NCBI GenBank assembly: GCA_910585865.1
Contig: CAJUGO010000013.1
Coordinates: 1 to 53,750 of the forward strand
Reading direction: 5' to 3'
DNA: 53,750 bases
From: an uncultured Ruminococcus sp.
GTDB taxonomy: Bacteria; Bacillota; Clostridia; Oscillospirales; Acutalibacteraceae
Shown here: in pieces, positions 40,974 through 49,604 of the stretch
How positions within the stretch are numbered: position 1 is the stretch's first letter
How the letters are laid out: the number at the start of each line of letters is the position of its first letter
Position numbers and translations under genes: made by a program
The notes under the pieces: generated by a model
Seen by the model: the letters and a program-made list of their open reading frames with translations, nothing else
What the model was told of the DNA's origin: nothing
Databases searched by the model: none

Positions 40974-42878
40974 ATGATAAAAAAGTATACTTCAGGCAGA
41001 CCTATAAATACACAGGCAGTTGTGGAACAGTTTGATTCCATCAGTATCAAGGAACTTCCGTTTAAAAACAAAATTGATAACGGCAAGTTTATATTTGAAT
41101 TTGATATGTCAGAAGACGATATTGTATACGGTCTTGGTGAGGCGCCCAGAGGAATTAATAAACGCGGCTGGGTATATGAAAGTTTTTGCAGTGATGATCC
41201 GTTTCATACAGAAACGAAATCATCGCTATATGCGGCTCACAACTTTATTATGCTTTACGGATCAAATACATTTGGTATTTTTATAGATTTTCCGGCAAAA
41301 ATTCGTTGGGACATCGGTTATACATCATCCAATAAAACAGTAGTTGCAATTGACGGAACTGATTTCGATATTTATTTTATTGACAACGGCACTCCTATTG
41401 AGATTGTAAAAGAATTTCGCAAGGCAATCGGCACAAGTTATATTCCGCCGTTTTGGGCATTCGGCTATCAGCAGAGTCGTTGGAGTTATCACAATGCTGC
41501 GGCTGTTGATGCTGTAATTGACGGTTATAACAAAGCTGATATACCTCTGGACAGTGTTTACCTTGACATTGATTATATGCAGTGCTATAAGGATTTTACC
41601 GTTGACGAGGAGAAATTTCCTGATTTTAAAAAATATGTAGAGGAAAAAAGAAGACAAGGCATACATCTTATACCTATTATTGACGCAGGTGTAAAAAAAG
41701 AGGACGGATACAGTGTATATGAGGAGGGCAGAGATAACGGTTATTTCTGCAAAACGGAAGACGGAAGTGACTTTGAAGGAGGAGTATGGCCCGGAATAGT
41801 AGGTTTTCCTGATTTTCTCAGAGAAGATGTACGGGAATGGTTCGGCTCAAAATATAAGGTGCTTACCGATTGCGGAATAGACGGCTTTTGGAATGACATG
41901 AATGAGCCTGCAATATTTTATTCAGAAAAAGGTCTTGAAAACGCTTTAAATAAAGCTGTTGATATGAAAGGCAAAAACCTTGATTTGTCAAAATTTTTTG
42001 AGCTAAAAGATACTTTTCTTGGACTTTCAAACAATGCGGAGGATTATTCAAGTATTTATCATACAATCGACGGCAGACAGGTTTGCCATGATAAAGTGCA
42101 CAATATCTACGGTGCTAATATGACCAAGGCTGCAGGCGAATATTTTGAAAAAGAGTTTGGTAAAGGCAAAATTCTTATGTTCTCCCGTGCTTCATATATT
42201 GGTGCACACCGTTCAAGCGGAATCTGGTTTGGTGATAATCACTCGTGGTGGTCACATATTCTGCTTAACTTAAAAATGCTTCCTTCTGCCAATATGTGCG
42301 GCTTTCTCTATTGCGGCGCAGACCTTGGCGGTTTCAACGAAAATGCTACCCGTGATCTTGTACTTCGTTTTTTGGCTCTTGGGGTGTTTACTCCTCTTAT
42401 GCGCAACCATGCCGCTTTAGGTACGAGAAACCAGGAGTGCTATAACTTTGAAAACTGTGAGGATTTTAAGGATATTGTGCAGGTGCGGTACAGACTTATT
42501 CCGTATCTTTACAGAATTTTCTGCAAAGCGAGCGAAGAAAATGATATGATTTTCAGACCTCTTTCATTTGATTATCCCGATGATAAAATTGCCCGTGAGT
42601 GTGAAACCCAGCTTATGCTTGGTGATGAATGCATGATTTGCCCTGTATATGAGCAGAATGTGAATGGACAATATGTATATCTGCCGGAGGATATGACGTT
42701 TGTTAAACTTAGCGGTACAAATGTAAGTACCGAAGAAATGAAAAAAGGAGTACACTACATTGATGTCAGGCTGAATGAAGTGCCGCTGTTTATTAAGCAG
42801 GGAAAACAAATCGAACTGTGCTCTCCGGCATTGAGAACATCTTTTCTTAATGCAGAAGATTGTATAATGATTCCATAA
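40974..42878 (+). CDS. GH31 family alpha-glucosidase
   Basis: 634 residues from ATG 40974 (AAAAGGGGA upstream); 25 upstream in-frame codons are not supported. No signal peptide, so it acts in the cytoplasm. Residues about 25-140 are the N-terminal beta-domain; from about 145 comes the (beta/alpha)8 barrel: IPPFWAFGYQQSRWSY, PLDSVYLDIDYM, the nucleophile region GFWNDMNEPAIF, SRASYIGAHRSSGIWFGDNHSWW with the acid/base Asp, and GADLGGF. The enzyme releases alpha-linked glucose from malto- or isomalto-oligosaccharides; exact linkage not predicted. Confidence 0.94.
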   Translation: MIKKYTSGRPINTQAVVEQFDSISIKELPFKNKIDNGKFIFEFDMSEDDIVYGLGEAPRGINKRGWVYESFCSDDPFHTETKSSLYAAHNFIMLYGSNTFGIFIDFPAKIRWDIGYTSSNKTVVAIDGTDFDIYFIDNGTPIEIVKEFRKAIGTSYIPPFWAFGYQQSRWSYHNAAAVDAVIDGYNKADIPLDSVYLDIDYMQCYKDFTVDEEKFPDFKKYVEEKRRQGIHLIPIIDAGVKKEDGYSVYEEGRDNGYFCKTEDGSDFEGGVWPGIVGFPDFLREDVREWFGSKYKVLTDCGIDGFWNDMNEPAIFYSEKGLENALNKAVDMKGKNLDLSKFFELKDTFLGLSNNAEDYSSIYHTIDGRQVCHDKVHNIYGANMTKAAGEYFEKEFGKGKILMFSRASYIGAHRSSGIWFGDNHSWWSHILLNLKMLPSANMCGFLYCGADLGGFNENATRDLVLRFLALGVFTPLMRNHAALGTRNQECYNFENCEDFKDIVQVRYRLIPYLYRIFCKASEENDMIFRPLSFDYPDDKIARECETQLMLGDECMICPVYEQNVNGQYVYLPEDMTFVKLSGTNVSTEEMKKGVHYIDVRLNEVPLFIKQGKQIELCSPALRTSFLNAEDCIMIP

Positions 42879-42879
42879 A

Positions 42880-42927
42880 TAAAAATCACCGTAATCAGAC
42901 AGCTAAGTCCCTTTACGGTGATTTTTA
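42880..42927. terminator. Terminator between GH31 and paralogue A, hairpin inverted relative to its copies
   Basis: TAAAAATCACCGTAA (42880-42894) pairs perfectly with TTACGGTGATTTTTA (42913-42927). The same hairpin and the 30 or so bases to its right recur at 43722-43769 and 44575-44622, but here the loop (TCAGACAGCTAAGTCCCT) is the reverse complement of the loop in the other two copies. Confidence 0.9.
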
Positions 42928-43003
42928 TTTTAGGGAATATGAATAAAATATGATTTGGGCAATTTAATTGCATGACGACTCTGTCATCCGAAAAAGGAGA
43001 GGA

Positions 43004-43492
43004 CTATTTAATATAATCTCTTCGGTGTTCATAATTAAATAATTCTTCAATTCTATACTCTAGTTCGTCCTCATCGTCATAAAGAGGATTTTTTTCGTCA
43101 GATGTGTTTATAGCGTTGTATCTGTTATTAATATACTTTTTAATAACAGTCAGTTCATCTTGGGTAAATTCGTTATTTTCAATCATATCGCACATTACCC
43201 ATATTAAATCTAAATCTGTTCTTTTATCCATTATAGTTTCGGTAACAGTAGTTTTACCGTATTTTCTCATAATGGTATAAGTCATAAGATTTGTTTTTTC
43301 AAGCTCTTTTTCTATTCTTTTTATTTCCTTTTCCTCTTCTGAAAGTGTAGTAGTCTGTGTTTGATAAAAGTCTTCCGTTTTATTCCAGTTTAAATTTGAT
43401 ACATAATACACAATTGTTCCTGTTGTAATTAATAAAAGTGCTGCAATTATAGAAATAACTATTATTGTAAGTTTCTTTTTATTGTTTTTCAT
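43004..43492 (-). CDS. Membrane-anchored extracytoplasmic protein, tandem paralogue A
   Basis: 162 residues. Basic start, one membrane helix (about 8-31), variable linker, then a core at about residues 66-120 (KTNLMTYTIMRKYGKTTVTE, then TIMDKRTDLDLIWVMCDMIE, NNEFTQDELTVIKKY) almost identical to paralogues B and C, and an acidic tail ending EHRRDYIK. N-terminal positive charges place the core outside the cell. GGAGG precedes the ATG. It has its own consensus promoter at 43625-43653. No known family recognised. Synonymous differences from B in the core without amino-acid change show selection on this region. Confidence 0.8.
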   Translation of the reverse strand: MKNNKKKLTIIVISIIAALLLITTGTIVYYVSNLNWNKTEDFYQTQTTTLSEEEKEIKRIEKELEKTNLMTYTIMRKYGKTTVTETIMDKRTDLDLIWVMCDMIENNEFTQDELTVIKKYINNRYNAINTSDEKNPLYDDEDELEYRIEELFNYEHRRDYIK

Positions 43493-43721
43493 AATTGCCT
43501 CCTTGTTAAGTTAAAATACTTTAATGATATGTCCGAAGTTTCTTAAGATATTTATTATCTGATTTTTCTGTCTCCTATTGAAATAACTTATATTAATAAA
43601 TATAATGTTATCTTCTGTGTTTATATTATAAATAATAAAATTTTATATGTCAATAAATATATGAAAAAATAATTTAAAAATATACAAAATATGGACGATA
43701 TTTGTTGTGATTAGATGATAA
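43493..43721 (-). promoter_or_regulatory. Leader and consensus promoter of paralogue A
   Basis: On the minus strand TTGACA (43653-43648), 17-bp spacer, TATAAT (43630-43625), giving a leader of about 125 bases. The surrounding TTTATTGACATAT...TATAATATA is nearly repeated before paralogue B and before the amidase gene. Confidence 0.82.
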
Positions 43722-43769
43722 TAAAAATCACCGTAAAAAGACGTAGCTGTCTGATTACGATGATTTTTA
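43722..43769 (-). terminator. Terminator after paralogue B
   Basis: TAAAAATCACCGTAA (43722-43736) with TTACGATGATTTTTA (43755-43769), one mismatch; loop orientation opposite to 42880-42927. The following 50 bases are repeated in all three modules. Confidence 0.85.
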
Positions 43770-43843
43770 TTTTAGGGAATATGAATAAATATGATTTGGG
43801 CAATTTAATTATAAGATAATTTTGTCATCGGGAAAAGAGTGGA

Positions 43844-44344
43844 TTATTTAATATAATCTCTTCGGTGTTCAAAGTTAAGCAATTCTTCAATTTTATACTC
43901 GAGTTCGTCCTCATCATCGTATATAGGGTTTTCTCCATCAGGAATATTTATTGCATTATATCGTTTATCTAAATATTTCTTAATGACAGTCAATTCATCA
44001 GGGGTAAATTCGTTATTTTCAATCATATCGCACATTACCCATATCAAATCCAAATCTGTTCTTTTATCCATTATGGTTTCGGTGACAGTAGTCTTTCCGT
44101 ACTTTCTCATAATGGTATAAGTCATGAGATTTGTTTTTTCAAGATCTTGTTTAAACTTTTCAAATTCTTCAGCTTCTTTTTTATCTATTAGTTCTTCTTC
44201 TGAAAGAGTATTTTGCCTTGACAAGTAAACATCTTTTGTTTCATCAGACGTAGAGTCCAGTGCACAGTATACGATTGTACCCGATGCCAGTATTGAAAGC
44301 ACTGCAATTATAGAAATAACGGTTAAAGTAAGTTTCTTTTTCAT
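43844..44344 (-). CDS. Membrane-anchored extracytoplasmic protein, tandem paralogue B
   Basis: 166 residues with the same plan as A: membrane helix (about 7-28), a linker that differs (DSTSDETKDVYLSRQNTLSE, then EEELIDKKEAEEFEKFKQDL), the conserved core (differs from A only by Gln to Pro) and an acidic tail ending EHRRDYIK. The linker matches paralogue C in EEELIDKKEAEEFEKF, so B and C share it while A and B share the tail. That mosaic suggests recombination among copies. Own promoter at 44481-44509; GGAGG before the ATG. Confidence 0.8.
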   Translation of the reverse strand: MKKKLTLTVISIIAVLSILASGTIVYCALDSTSDETKDVYLSRQNTLSEEELIDKKEAEEFEKFKQDLEKTNLMTYTIMRKYGKTTVTETIMDKRTDLDLIWVMCDMIENNEFTPDELTVIKKYLDKRYNAINIPDGENPIYDDEDELEYKIEELLNFEHRRDYIK

Positions 44345-44574
44345 GATAGCCTCCTTTATAATACAATACCAAAAATATGAGGGTTGATTCCAAAGTTTGT
44401 TAGATTTCTATTGATTGAGTTGCATATTTATTATTTAAATTAATGATTAATAAATGTATAATACAATTTTCTGTAACTATATTATAATTGATTAGGCTAT
44501 ATATGTCAATAAATATATGAAAAATAATAAAATATATAGAGTATGTGATGGTCATTTGAGTTATTAATAGATAA
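44345..44574 (-). promoter_or_regulatory. Leader and consensus promoter of paralogue B
   Basis: TTGACA (44509-44504), 17-bp spacer, TATAAT (44486-44481) on the minus strand, within sequence repeated before A and before the amidase. Leader about 130 bases; no gene in the stretch. Confidence 0.82.
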
Positions 44575-44622
44575 TAAAAATCACCGTAAAAAGATGTAGC
44601 TGTCTGATTACGATGATTTTTA
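44575..44622 (-). terminator. Terminator after paralogue C
   Basis: Same hairpin as 43722-43769 with one base different in the loop, followed by the same flanking repeat. Confidence 0.85.
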
Positions 44623-44695
44623 TTTTAGGGAATATGAATAAAATATGATTTGGGCAATATATTTATATGAAAGATTTTTATAAGATCAATCATAA

Positions 44696-45199
44696 TTATT
44701 TGTAATCTTTACCTCTAGGATCAAATATTTTATCAATCTTTTGCATAAGTTCATCTTCATCGTCATATACAGGGTTAATTCCATCAGAAATATTTATACC
44801 GTTATATCTGTCATCAATATATTTTTTAATAACAGTCAGTTCTTCTGGGGTAAATTCGTTGTTTTCAATCATATCGCACATTACCCATATCAAATCAAGA
44901 TCTGTTCTTTTATCCATTATGGTTTCGGTGACAGTAGTCTTTCCGTACTTTCTCATAATGGTATAAGTCATGAGGTTTGTTTTTTTTAGTTCTTGCTCAA
45001 ACTTTTCAAATTCCTCAGCTTCTTTTTTATCTATTAGTTCTTCTTCTGAAAGAGTAGTATCCACTGCCGAACAAAGATTTTTGGGTTCATCATCAGTTGA
45101 GTCAAATGCATAATATGCAATAGTTCCTGCTGTGAGTATTGAAAGTGCAGCAACGATAGAAATAACTGTAATGGTAAATTTCTTTTTGTTGTTTTTCAT
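44696..45199 (-). CDS. Membrane-anchored extracytoplasmic protein, tandem paralogue C
   Basis: 167 residues. Membrane helix (about 8-30), linker DSTDDEPKNLCSAVDTTLSE then EEELIDKKEAEEFEKFEQEL, the conserved core, and a different tail (DDEDELMQKIDKIFDPRGKD). It begins 14 bases after the amidase stop with GGAGG and no separate promoter, so it is co-transcribed with the amidase gene. This links the family to the amidase. Candidate inhibitor or anchor of that enzyme by position and topology; no biochemical motif supports it. Confidence 0.82.
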   Translation of the reverse strand: MKNNKKKFTITVISIVAALSILTAGTIAYYAFDSTDDEPKNLCSAVDTTLSEEELIDKKEAEEFEKFEQELKKTNLMTYTIMRKYGKTTVTETIMDKRTDLDLIWVMCDMIENNEFTPEELTVIKKYIDDRYNGINISDGINPVYDDEDELMQKIDKIFDPRGKDYK

Positions 45200-45213
45200 A
45201 ATAAGCCTCCTTG

Positions 45214-46350
45214 TTATATTACATCAAAGAACTTAAATGTTGAGCCCGAAGTTTCTTTAAGCAATTTATTGTTTACGCTCCCTGTATGTGCTGCTATAAT
45301 ATATGATTTATTATAAACATCATATCCGGTAATATACATTGTGTGTTTAGGTTTAAAACGCCAGCCGTCATAAGTTCCATACTGGACAATATCACCAGCG
45401 TTATAATACCCTTTTTCTTTTGCTGCAGAGAGATTATTTTTGCTAATGATATCAGTATGCGCTGAATTTCTATGCCAGTAATATTCAAAGTTTATTGCGC
45501 TAATCCATGAACTGCTGTAAGCTAACTGCCATCCTTTATTAAGCTCATTTATTGTTTTAGGTATATGATAAGAATTGCTTTTTTTATACACATACCAGTT
45601 GTTTTGGTAATGAATGCCGCTTGCAGCCATGCACTGAGAAACAAAATTTGCGCAGTCGCCGCTGCCGCTTCCCTCAAGTGACTCTAAAAAGGGATAAGCA
45701 TCCGGCTTTTGATAAAAATTATGATTTGCATATGCGACACCGTAGCTTGCCTCTTTATTTACCGGTTCAAGATACCATTCATCATTATCTGTTGATGCGT
45801 TGCCGTAAACATATTGTACAACATTGCCGCCTTCGCTACAACTCATAGACTTTACGGTTAAACCTGATTTATAATTGCTGCATTTTGATAATATGGCATA
45901 TGATCTGTTGGTAGTGGCTTGCAGTGCAAAAAGCTGGTTGTCGCTGCCTTTATATTGATATAAAGCAACATTTAAATCATTGGAACTGCCTCCTTTGGAT
46001 ATATCAATTACCCTGCCTGATGAACTGTCAGCAGAAACAATTTTATATAAAGGTACATAGGAAACTGTTTTGACATAAACGAATTTCCATCTTTGATTTT
46101 TACCACCTTTATATTTCCATTGATGAATATTAGTATTGTTCGCATCAGTGCCGTGATCCAAATCCAGATATTGACCGCTATTTGCATTTTTGACGTAAAA
46201 TTCTTTATTGTTTGCTATTGTAGTATAATTTGCAGATACAGGTTCATCATTAATCTCAGCAGATTTTACAGAAAGCAATTGGGCAGATGTCATAGTTATT
46301 GAAAGCATAATAATTAGACAAATGGCAGTGATAAGTTTTTTGTTTTTCAT
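45214..46350 (-). CDS. Secreted ricin-lectin/Amidase_6 protein
   Basis: 378 residues from ATG 46350 (AAAGGAGG 7 bases upstream). A signal peptide covers about residues 1-32. Residues about 48-195 form a ricin-type beta-trefoil (YVKNANSGQYLDL, NTNIHQWKYKGGKNQRWKF, QLFALQ, NEWYLEP-like DNDEWYLEP). Residues about 205-378 match the putative amidase domain Amidase_6: YGVAYANHNFYQKPDAYPFL, SGSGDCANFVSQCMAASG with candidate nucleophile Cys233, and KPKHTMYITGYD with the His. It likely binds sugar polymers and cuts peptidoglycan or a related amide. It heads a transcript with paralogue C. Confidence 0.9.
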   Translation of the reverse strand: MKNKKLITAICLIIMLSITMTSAQLLSVKSAEINDEPVSANYTTIANNKEFYVKNANSGQYLDLDHGTDANNTNIHQWKYKGGKNQRWKFVYVKTVSYVPLYKIVSADSSSGRVIDISKGGSSNDLNVALYQYKGSDNQLFALQATTNRSYAILSKCSNYKSGLTVKSMSCSEGGNVVQYVYGNASTDNDEWYLEPVNKEASYGVAYANHNFYQKPDAYPFLESLEGSGSGDCANFVSQCMAASGIHYQNNWYVYKKSNSYHIPKTINELNKGWQLAYSSSWISAINFEYYWHRNSAHTDIISKNNLSAAKEKGYYNAGDIVQYGTYDGWRFKPKHTMYITGYDVYNKSYIIAAHTGSVNNKLLKETSGSTFKFFDVI

Positions 46351-46634
46351 TTGCAAGCCTCCTTTAATGTGAATTGTTTATTTTTATAGGAAGTTGTTTG
46401 AAAATAATCTGGAAAATCAGCAGGGGAAATATAAAGATGTTACATGGAGCGGATACAATTTTATATTTATTAAAGCATTTTGTAATAAAAATATATGATT
46501 TTATTTCACAACTATATTATAGCAGAACGTTATATATATGTCAATGAATATACAAAAAATTATAATAAAATAGTAAAAATAATAGAAAGTAATTATAGTG
46601 TCGTTATTATATAACATCTATTATATAATATGAT
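46351..46634 (-). promoter_or_regulatory. Leader and consensus promoter of the amidase operon
   Basis: TTGACA (46544-46539), 17-bp spacer, TATAAT (46521-46516) on the minus strand, followed by a leader of about 160 bases. The context CATTGACATATA and TATAATATAGTT is shared with the paralogue B promoter. No gene in the stretch. Confidence 0.85.
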
Positions 46635-46686
46635 AAAAAACACCGAGACATAACGATAATAGTCTCGGTGTTTTTAAAAGTATAAA
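46635..46686. terminator. Terminator of the membrane-linked XRE gene
   Basis: AAAAACACCGAGAC pairs perfectly with GTCTCGGTGTTTTT (46636-46649 and 46672-46685). Confidence 0.9.
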
Positions 46687-46697
46687 TATTTATTGAA

Positions 46698-47600
46698 TCA
46701 TTCTGCGTGATGATTACAATCGTTATTATATTCGTTCTCGCATTTTAACAAACTGCAAATCCAATAATATACCGGAATAGTAAGAAAGATAACCCAGCTA
46801 ACAGACCAGCCGCCGCATATATTAAAAAAGCCGAAGAGAATATAGACTGCCACTACGAGAACAGGATATGCAAATTGGCTTGGTTTACGATTGTATATTG
46901 CTTCAATGAGGGTATGATAAATCGGTATTGATAAAAAACAAATCCAGCTTAAAGCCCAGCCGAAACATACACCGCTGAATCCCCAGCATAAAAATGCGAT
47001 AATTGCAATAATAAAAAACGGAAATTTGTGCCATATATTATGTTTGTGACGGTCATGATGATGTTTTAATGACCTATCATACATTACATTGCCGTTTTCA
47101 TCTGTATATACCCATTGTTTTCCGTCTTCTTCAACATTTATTCCGCTTGAGTCAATATCCACATTTGTACCGTGTTTGTCATTAATGTGCAAACCATTAA
47201 AACCGATGTGTACGTGGTCACCATCTTTTGAGTCAATGTGTATTCCGTTTAAAAAAGATATCTTGTCAACTTTCTTGTAGGATGTTTCAGTTTCTCCTTT
47301 TGAACCGTGAGCGTTAGAATAGTTGTGTTTATTATCCTCGTTTGAATCAGATTGTGCTTTATCTTGTTCTGAACTGTCATCACTGTTTTTTGGGGGAGTT
47401 TTTCCTTTTAAAAGTTCGTCAAGCGATACGCCGTATATGTCTGCAAGAAGCATGAGATTATCTGTATCGGGTGATGCTTCCGCACGTTCCCATTTTGAAA
47501 TTGCCTGACGGCTAACACCGATTTTGGCAGCAAGTTCTTCCTGACTCAAATTGAATTTTTTTCTGTACTGAAGCAATCTGTTGGCTGTCTCAATATTCAT
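46698..47600 (-). CDS. XRE regulator fused to a membrane domain
   Basis: 300 residues. Residues about 8-65 are an XRE helix-turn-helix (YRKKFNLSQEELAAKIGVSR, QAISKWERAEASPDTDNLML). A Ser/Asp-rich linker (about 68-110) leads to a segment of repeated short strands with His/Asp (HIDSKDGDHVHIGFNGLHIN, then DKHGTNVDIDSSGINVEEDG), a His-rich stretch (LKHHHDRHKHNIWHKF) and four membrane helices (about 195-290). DNA-binding proteins tied to the membrane usually sense envelope state. It lies upstream of the amidase/paralogue locus in the same direction; control of that locus is a hypothesis. Confidence 0.85.
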   Translation of the reverse strand: MNIETANRLLQYRKKFNLSQEELAAKIGVSRQAISKWERAEASPDTDNLMLLADIYGVSLDELLKGKTPPKNSDDSSEQDKAQSDSNEDNKHNYSNAHGSKGETETSYKKVDKISFLNGIHIDSKDGDHVHIGFNGLHINDKHGTNVDIDSSGINVEEDGKQWVYTDENGNVMYDRSLKHHHDRHKHNIWHKFPFFIIAIIAFLCWGFSGVCFGWALSWICFLSIPIYHTLIEAIYNRKPSQFAYPVLVVAVYILFGFFNICGGWSVSWVIFLTIPVYYWICSLLKCENEYNNDCNHHAE

Positions 47601-47648
47601 TGGTTAAGTCCTCCTCATAATTAATGTATAACTGAATACCATGAGGTC

Positions 47649-47728
47649 ATTATATTATGCAACTGTTATAAATCACAATACATTTAAGTTTTCATAGCCG
47701 CAACTTTCGGTTGCATCCCTAGTTGCAT
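47649..47728 (-). promoter_or_regulatory. Promoter of the membrane-linked XRE gene with GTTGCAT boxes
   Basis: TATAAT (47654-47649) on the minus strand. GTTGCAT occurs at 47710-47716 and 47722-47728, and its inverse ATGCAAC at 47657-47663 lies next to the -10. A GCAAC-TTTCG-GTTGC hairpin is also possible. The boxes may be autoregulatory sites. Confidence 0.5.
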
Positions 47729-47794
47729 AGCATATTTTACATATTTCAATAAAAAACTTGCACAATATGCACAATGTAAATATGCAGTGTTATC

Positions 47795-49294
47795 CTAAAT
47801 TTCAAGTCCTGAGGCAGTTTTTAAAAATTCAAGGAGTTTATTGCGAATAACTTCTACGCCGCCTTTGCTGTCGCTTTCAATATTAAGCGGCATAATAGGG
47901 TCATGAACAGACAGTCTGAGCAAGAACCAGCCGTCGCCATTGTCTTTATCAAATGATACTCTTATGCCTTCACGGTTATCATCGGCAATATTCCATCCAT
48001 TGGTTTCAGCATATTTTGTAAGATCAGCAATAATTTTTTCTCCGCAGGTTTTAAAATCCTTTTCAGTAATTTTAAATCTTATTTCACAGCTTTCAAGCGG
48101 CTCTTTCAATTCAGCTGTTAGTTCATCCAGTTCTTTGCCCTGGGTGCGCATCTGGGCCGCTTTAATAATAATTTTGGTGCAAAGATAAGCACCGTCATCA
48201 AGGAAGTAGTTTTCACGCATTGCAGCATGTCCTGATGTTTCTATTGCAAGGGGGCAGTTAATACCCTGTGCATTGAGCTCAATGGCCTTGTCTATTACAT
48301 TCTTATACCCTCTGCGGTAGCGATAATGTTTGCCGCCAAGTTTGTTCTCAATAAATTCCTTTAAACCGCTCGATGTAATAGAATCAGTAACAATGGTACC
48401 TCCGTCATTGCCTTCAAGTGCAATTGCAGAAGCAACGGCGACAAGCCGGTTCCGGTTGATTTCATTTCCTTTGCAGTCAACTGCGCCTCCACGGTCGACG
48501 TCCGTATCAAATATAACTCCCAAGTCTGCACCTGATTCTTTAACAGCTTCACAGATTGAAGCCATAGCCTCGGGAGCCTCGGGATTGGGAACATGATTTG
48601 GAAACATTCCGTCAGGATCAAGATAACGGCTGCCTGTTGTATCCGCACCGAGAACAGAAAGCACTTTGTCTGCATAAAATCCGCCGGCTCCGTTGCCTGC
48701 ATCTACAACAATTTTAAAGCCTTTGAGAGGATGTTCATAATCATCGGCATTTACTTCTTTTTTTATTTTTTCACAAAGACCCTTTGCATAATCACTCATA
48801 TAGTCAACAACGGTAATCTTGCCGCCTTCGGATTTTTCGGGATGCTCGTTATTTTGTGCATATAAAAGAATCTGTTCAATATCACTTCCCTCAAGTCCGC
48901 CCTCGCGGGTAAAGAATTTAAGACCGTTTCTATTAAAGGGATGATGACTTGCAGTAATCTGGAGAGCACCGTCGCATTTTAGATCAACAGTAGTCATAAA
49001 CATTGACGGGGTAGAGGCAAGATTACAACAGAGTACATTTGCACCGCATTTTTTAAATCGGTTTGTTGTAATTTTCATTATACGGGGACCTGAAATTCGG
49101 CTGTCACGGCCAACAGAAATTGTAAGTTTATTCGGTGCTTTATTTACTTTATCAGAAAGCCACAGAACAAAACCGTCTGCCATTGATGCAATAACATCAT
49201 CAGTGAGGTTGACATCCTGTCCTTTTACTCCTTCACTTGCAACGCCTCTGATATCAGTGCCGCTTTTAAATTGTTTAAAAAAGTCATTTAACAT
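47795..49294 (-). CDS. Phosphoglucomutase/phosphomannomutase
   Basis: 499 residues. Four-domain alpha-D-phosphohexomutase: FKSGTDIRGVASEG at the N-terminus, the phosphoserine loop LQITASHHPFNRNGLKF, the metal loop GVIFDTDVDRGGAV, sugar-binding AIETSGHAAM and a C-terminal phosphate-binding domain (DNREGIRVSF). It interconverts hexose 1- and 6-phosphates for wall polysaccharides and storage glucans. Preference for glucose or mannose is not readable. AAAGGAC precedes the ATG. Single gene. Confidence 0.95.
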   Translation of the reverse strand: MLNDFFKQFKSGTDIRGVASEGVKGQDVNLTDDVIASMADGFVLWLSDKVNKAPNKLTISVGRDSRISGPRIMKITTNRFKKCGANVLCCNLASTPSMFMTTVDLKCDGALQITASHHPFNRNGLKFFTREGGLEGSDIEQILLYAQNNEHPEKSEGGKITVVDYMSDYAKGLCEKIKKEVNADDYEHPLKGFKIVVDAGNGAGGFYADKVLSVLGADTTGSRYLDPDGMFPNHVPNPEAPEAMASICEAVKESGADLGVIFDTDVDRGGAVDCKGNEINRNRLVAVASAIALEGNDGGTIVTDSITSSGLKEFIENKLGGKHYRYRRGYKNVIDKAIELNAQGINCPLAIETSGHAAMRENYFLDDGAYLCTKIIIKAAQMRTQGKELDELTAELKEPLESCEIRFKITEKDFKTCGEKIIADLTKYAETNGWNIADDNREGIRVSFDKDNGDGWFLLRLSVHDPIMPLNIESDSKGGVEVIRNKLLEFLKTASGLEI

Positions 49295-49570
49295 ATTTTA
49301 CAGTCCTTTCGGGTTATTACAAAGCTAATTATACTCTATAACAGGTAAAATCACAATATAACTTAAAAATTAAGTTTGTAAAAAAATTACTCTCTTTTTT
49401 GTCACATAAGAAATAAGTTGTGAAACTTGACTAAACAAAAGCAAAAATATTGTCGCTTTGTAAATTCTTTGAAAGCATTATTGTAGCAAAATGCACATAA
49501 ATTGCCCCGGTTATTTAGATGTAATCGTCATTAGAATGCACAATTGCACAAAAATCAAAAAGGAAAATTG
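49295..49570. other. Intergenic stretch between divergent genes
   Basis: About 275 bases upstream of both the phosphohexomutase gene and the small-protein promoter. No gene or long hairpin is visible. Confidence 0.4.
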
Positions 49571-49598
49571 TTGACTTTTCCAAAAAACTGATTATAAT
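49571..49598 (+). promoter_or_regulatory. Strong promoter of the small-protein gene
   Basis: TTGACT (49571-49576), 16-bp spacer, TATAAT (49593-49598). Transcription would start about 165 bases before the coding start. Confidence 0.8.
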
Positions 49599-49604
49599 GA
49601 TAAG

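Noticed and set aside
42880..44622. Repeated hairpins as an insertion sequence or MITE
   Set aside because: They sit only as terminators after each paralogue within duplicated modules, without target-site duplications; gene duplication explains them better.
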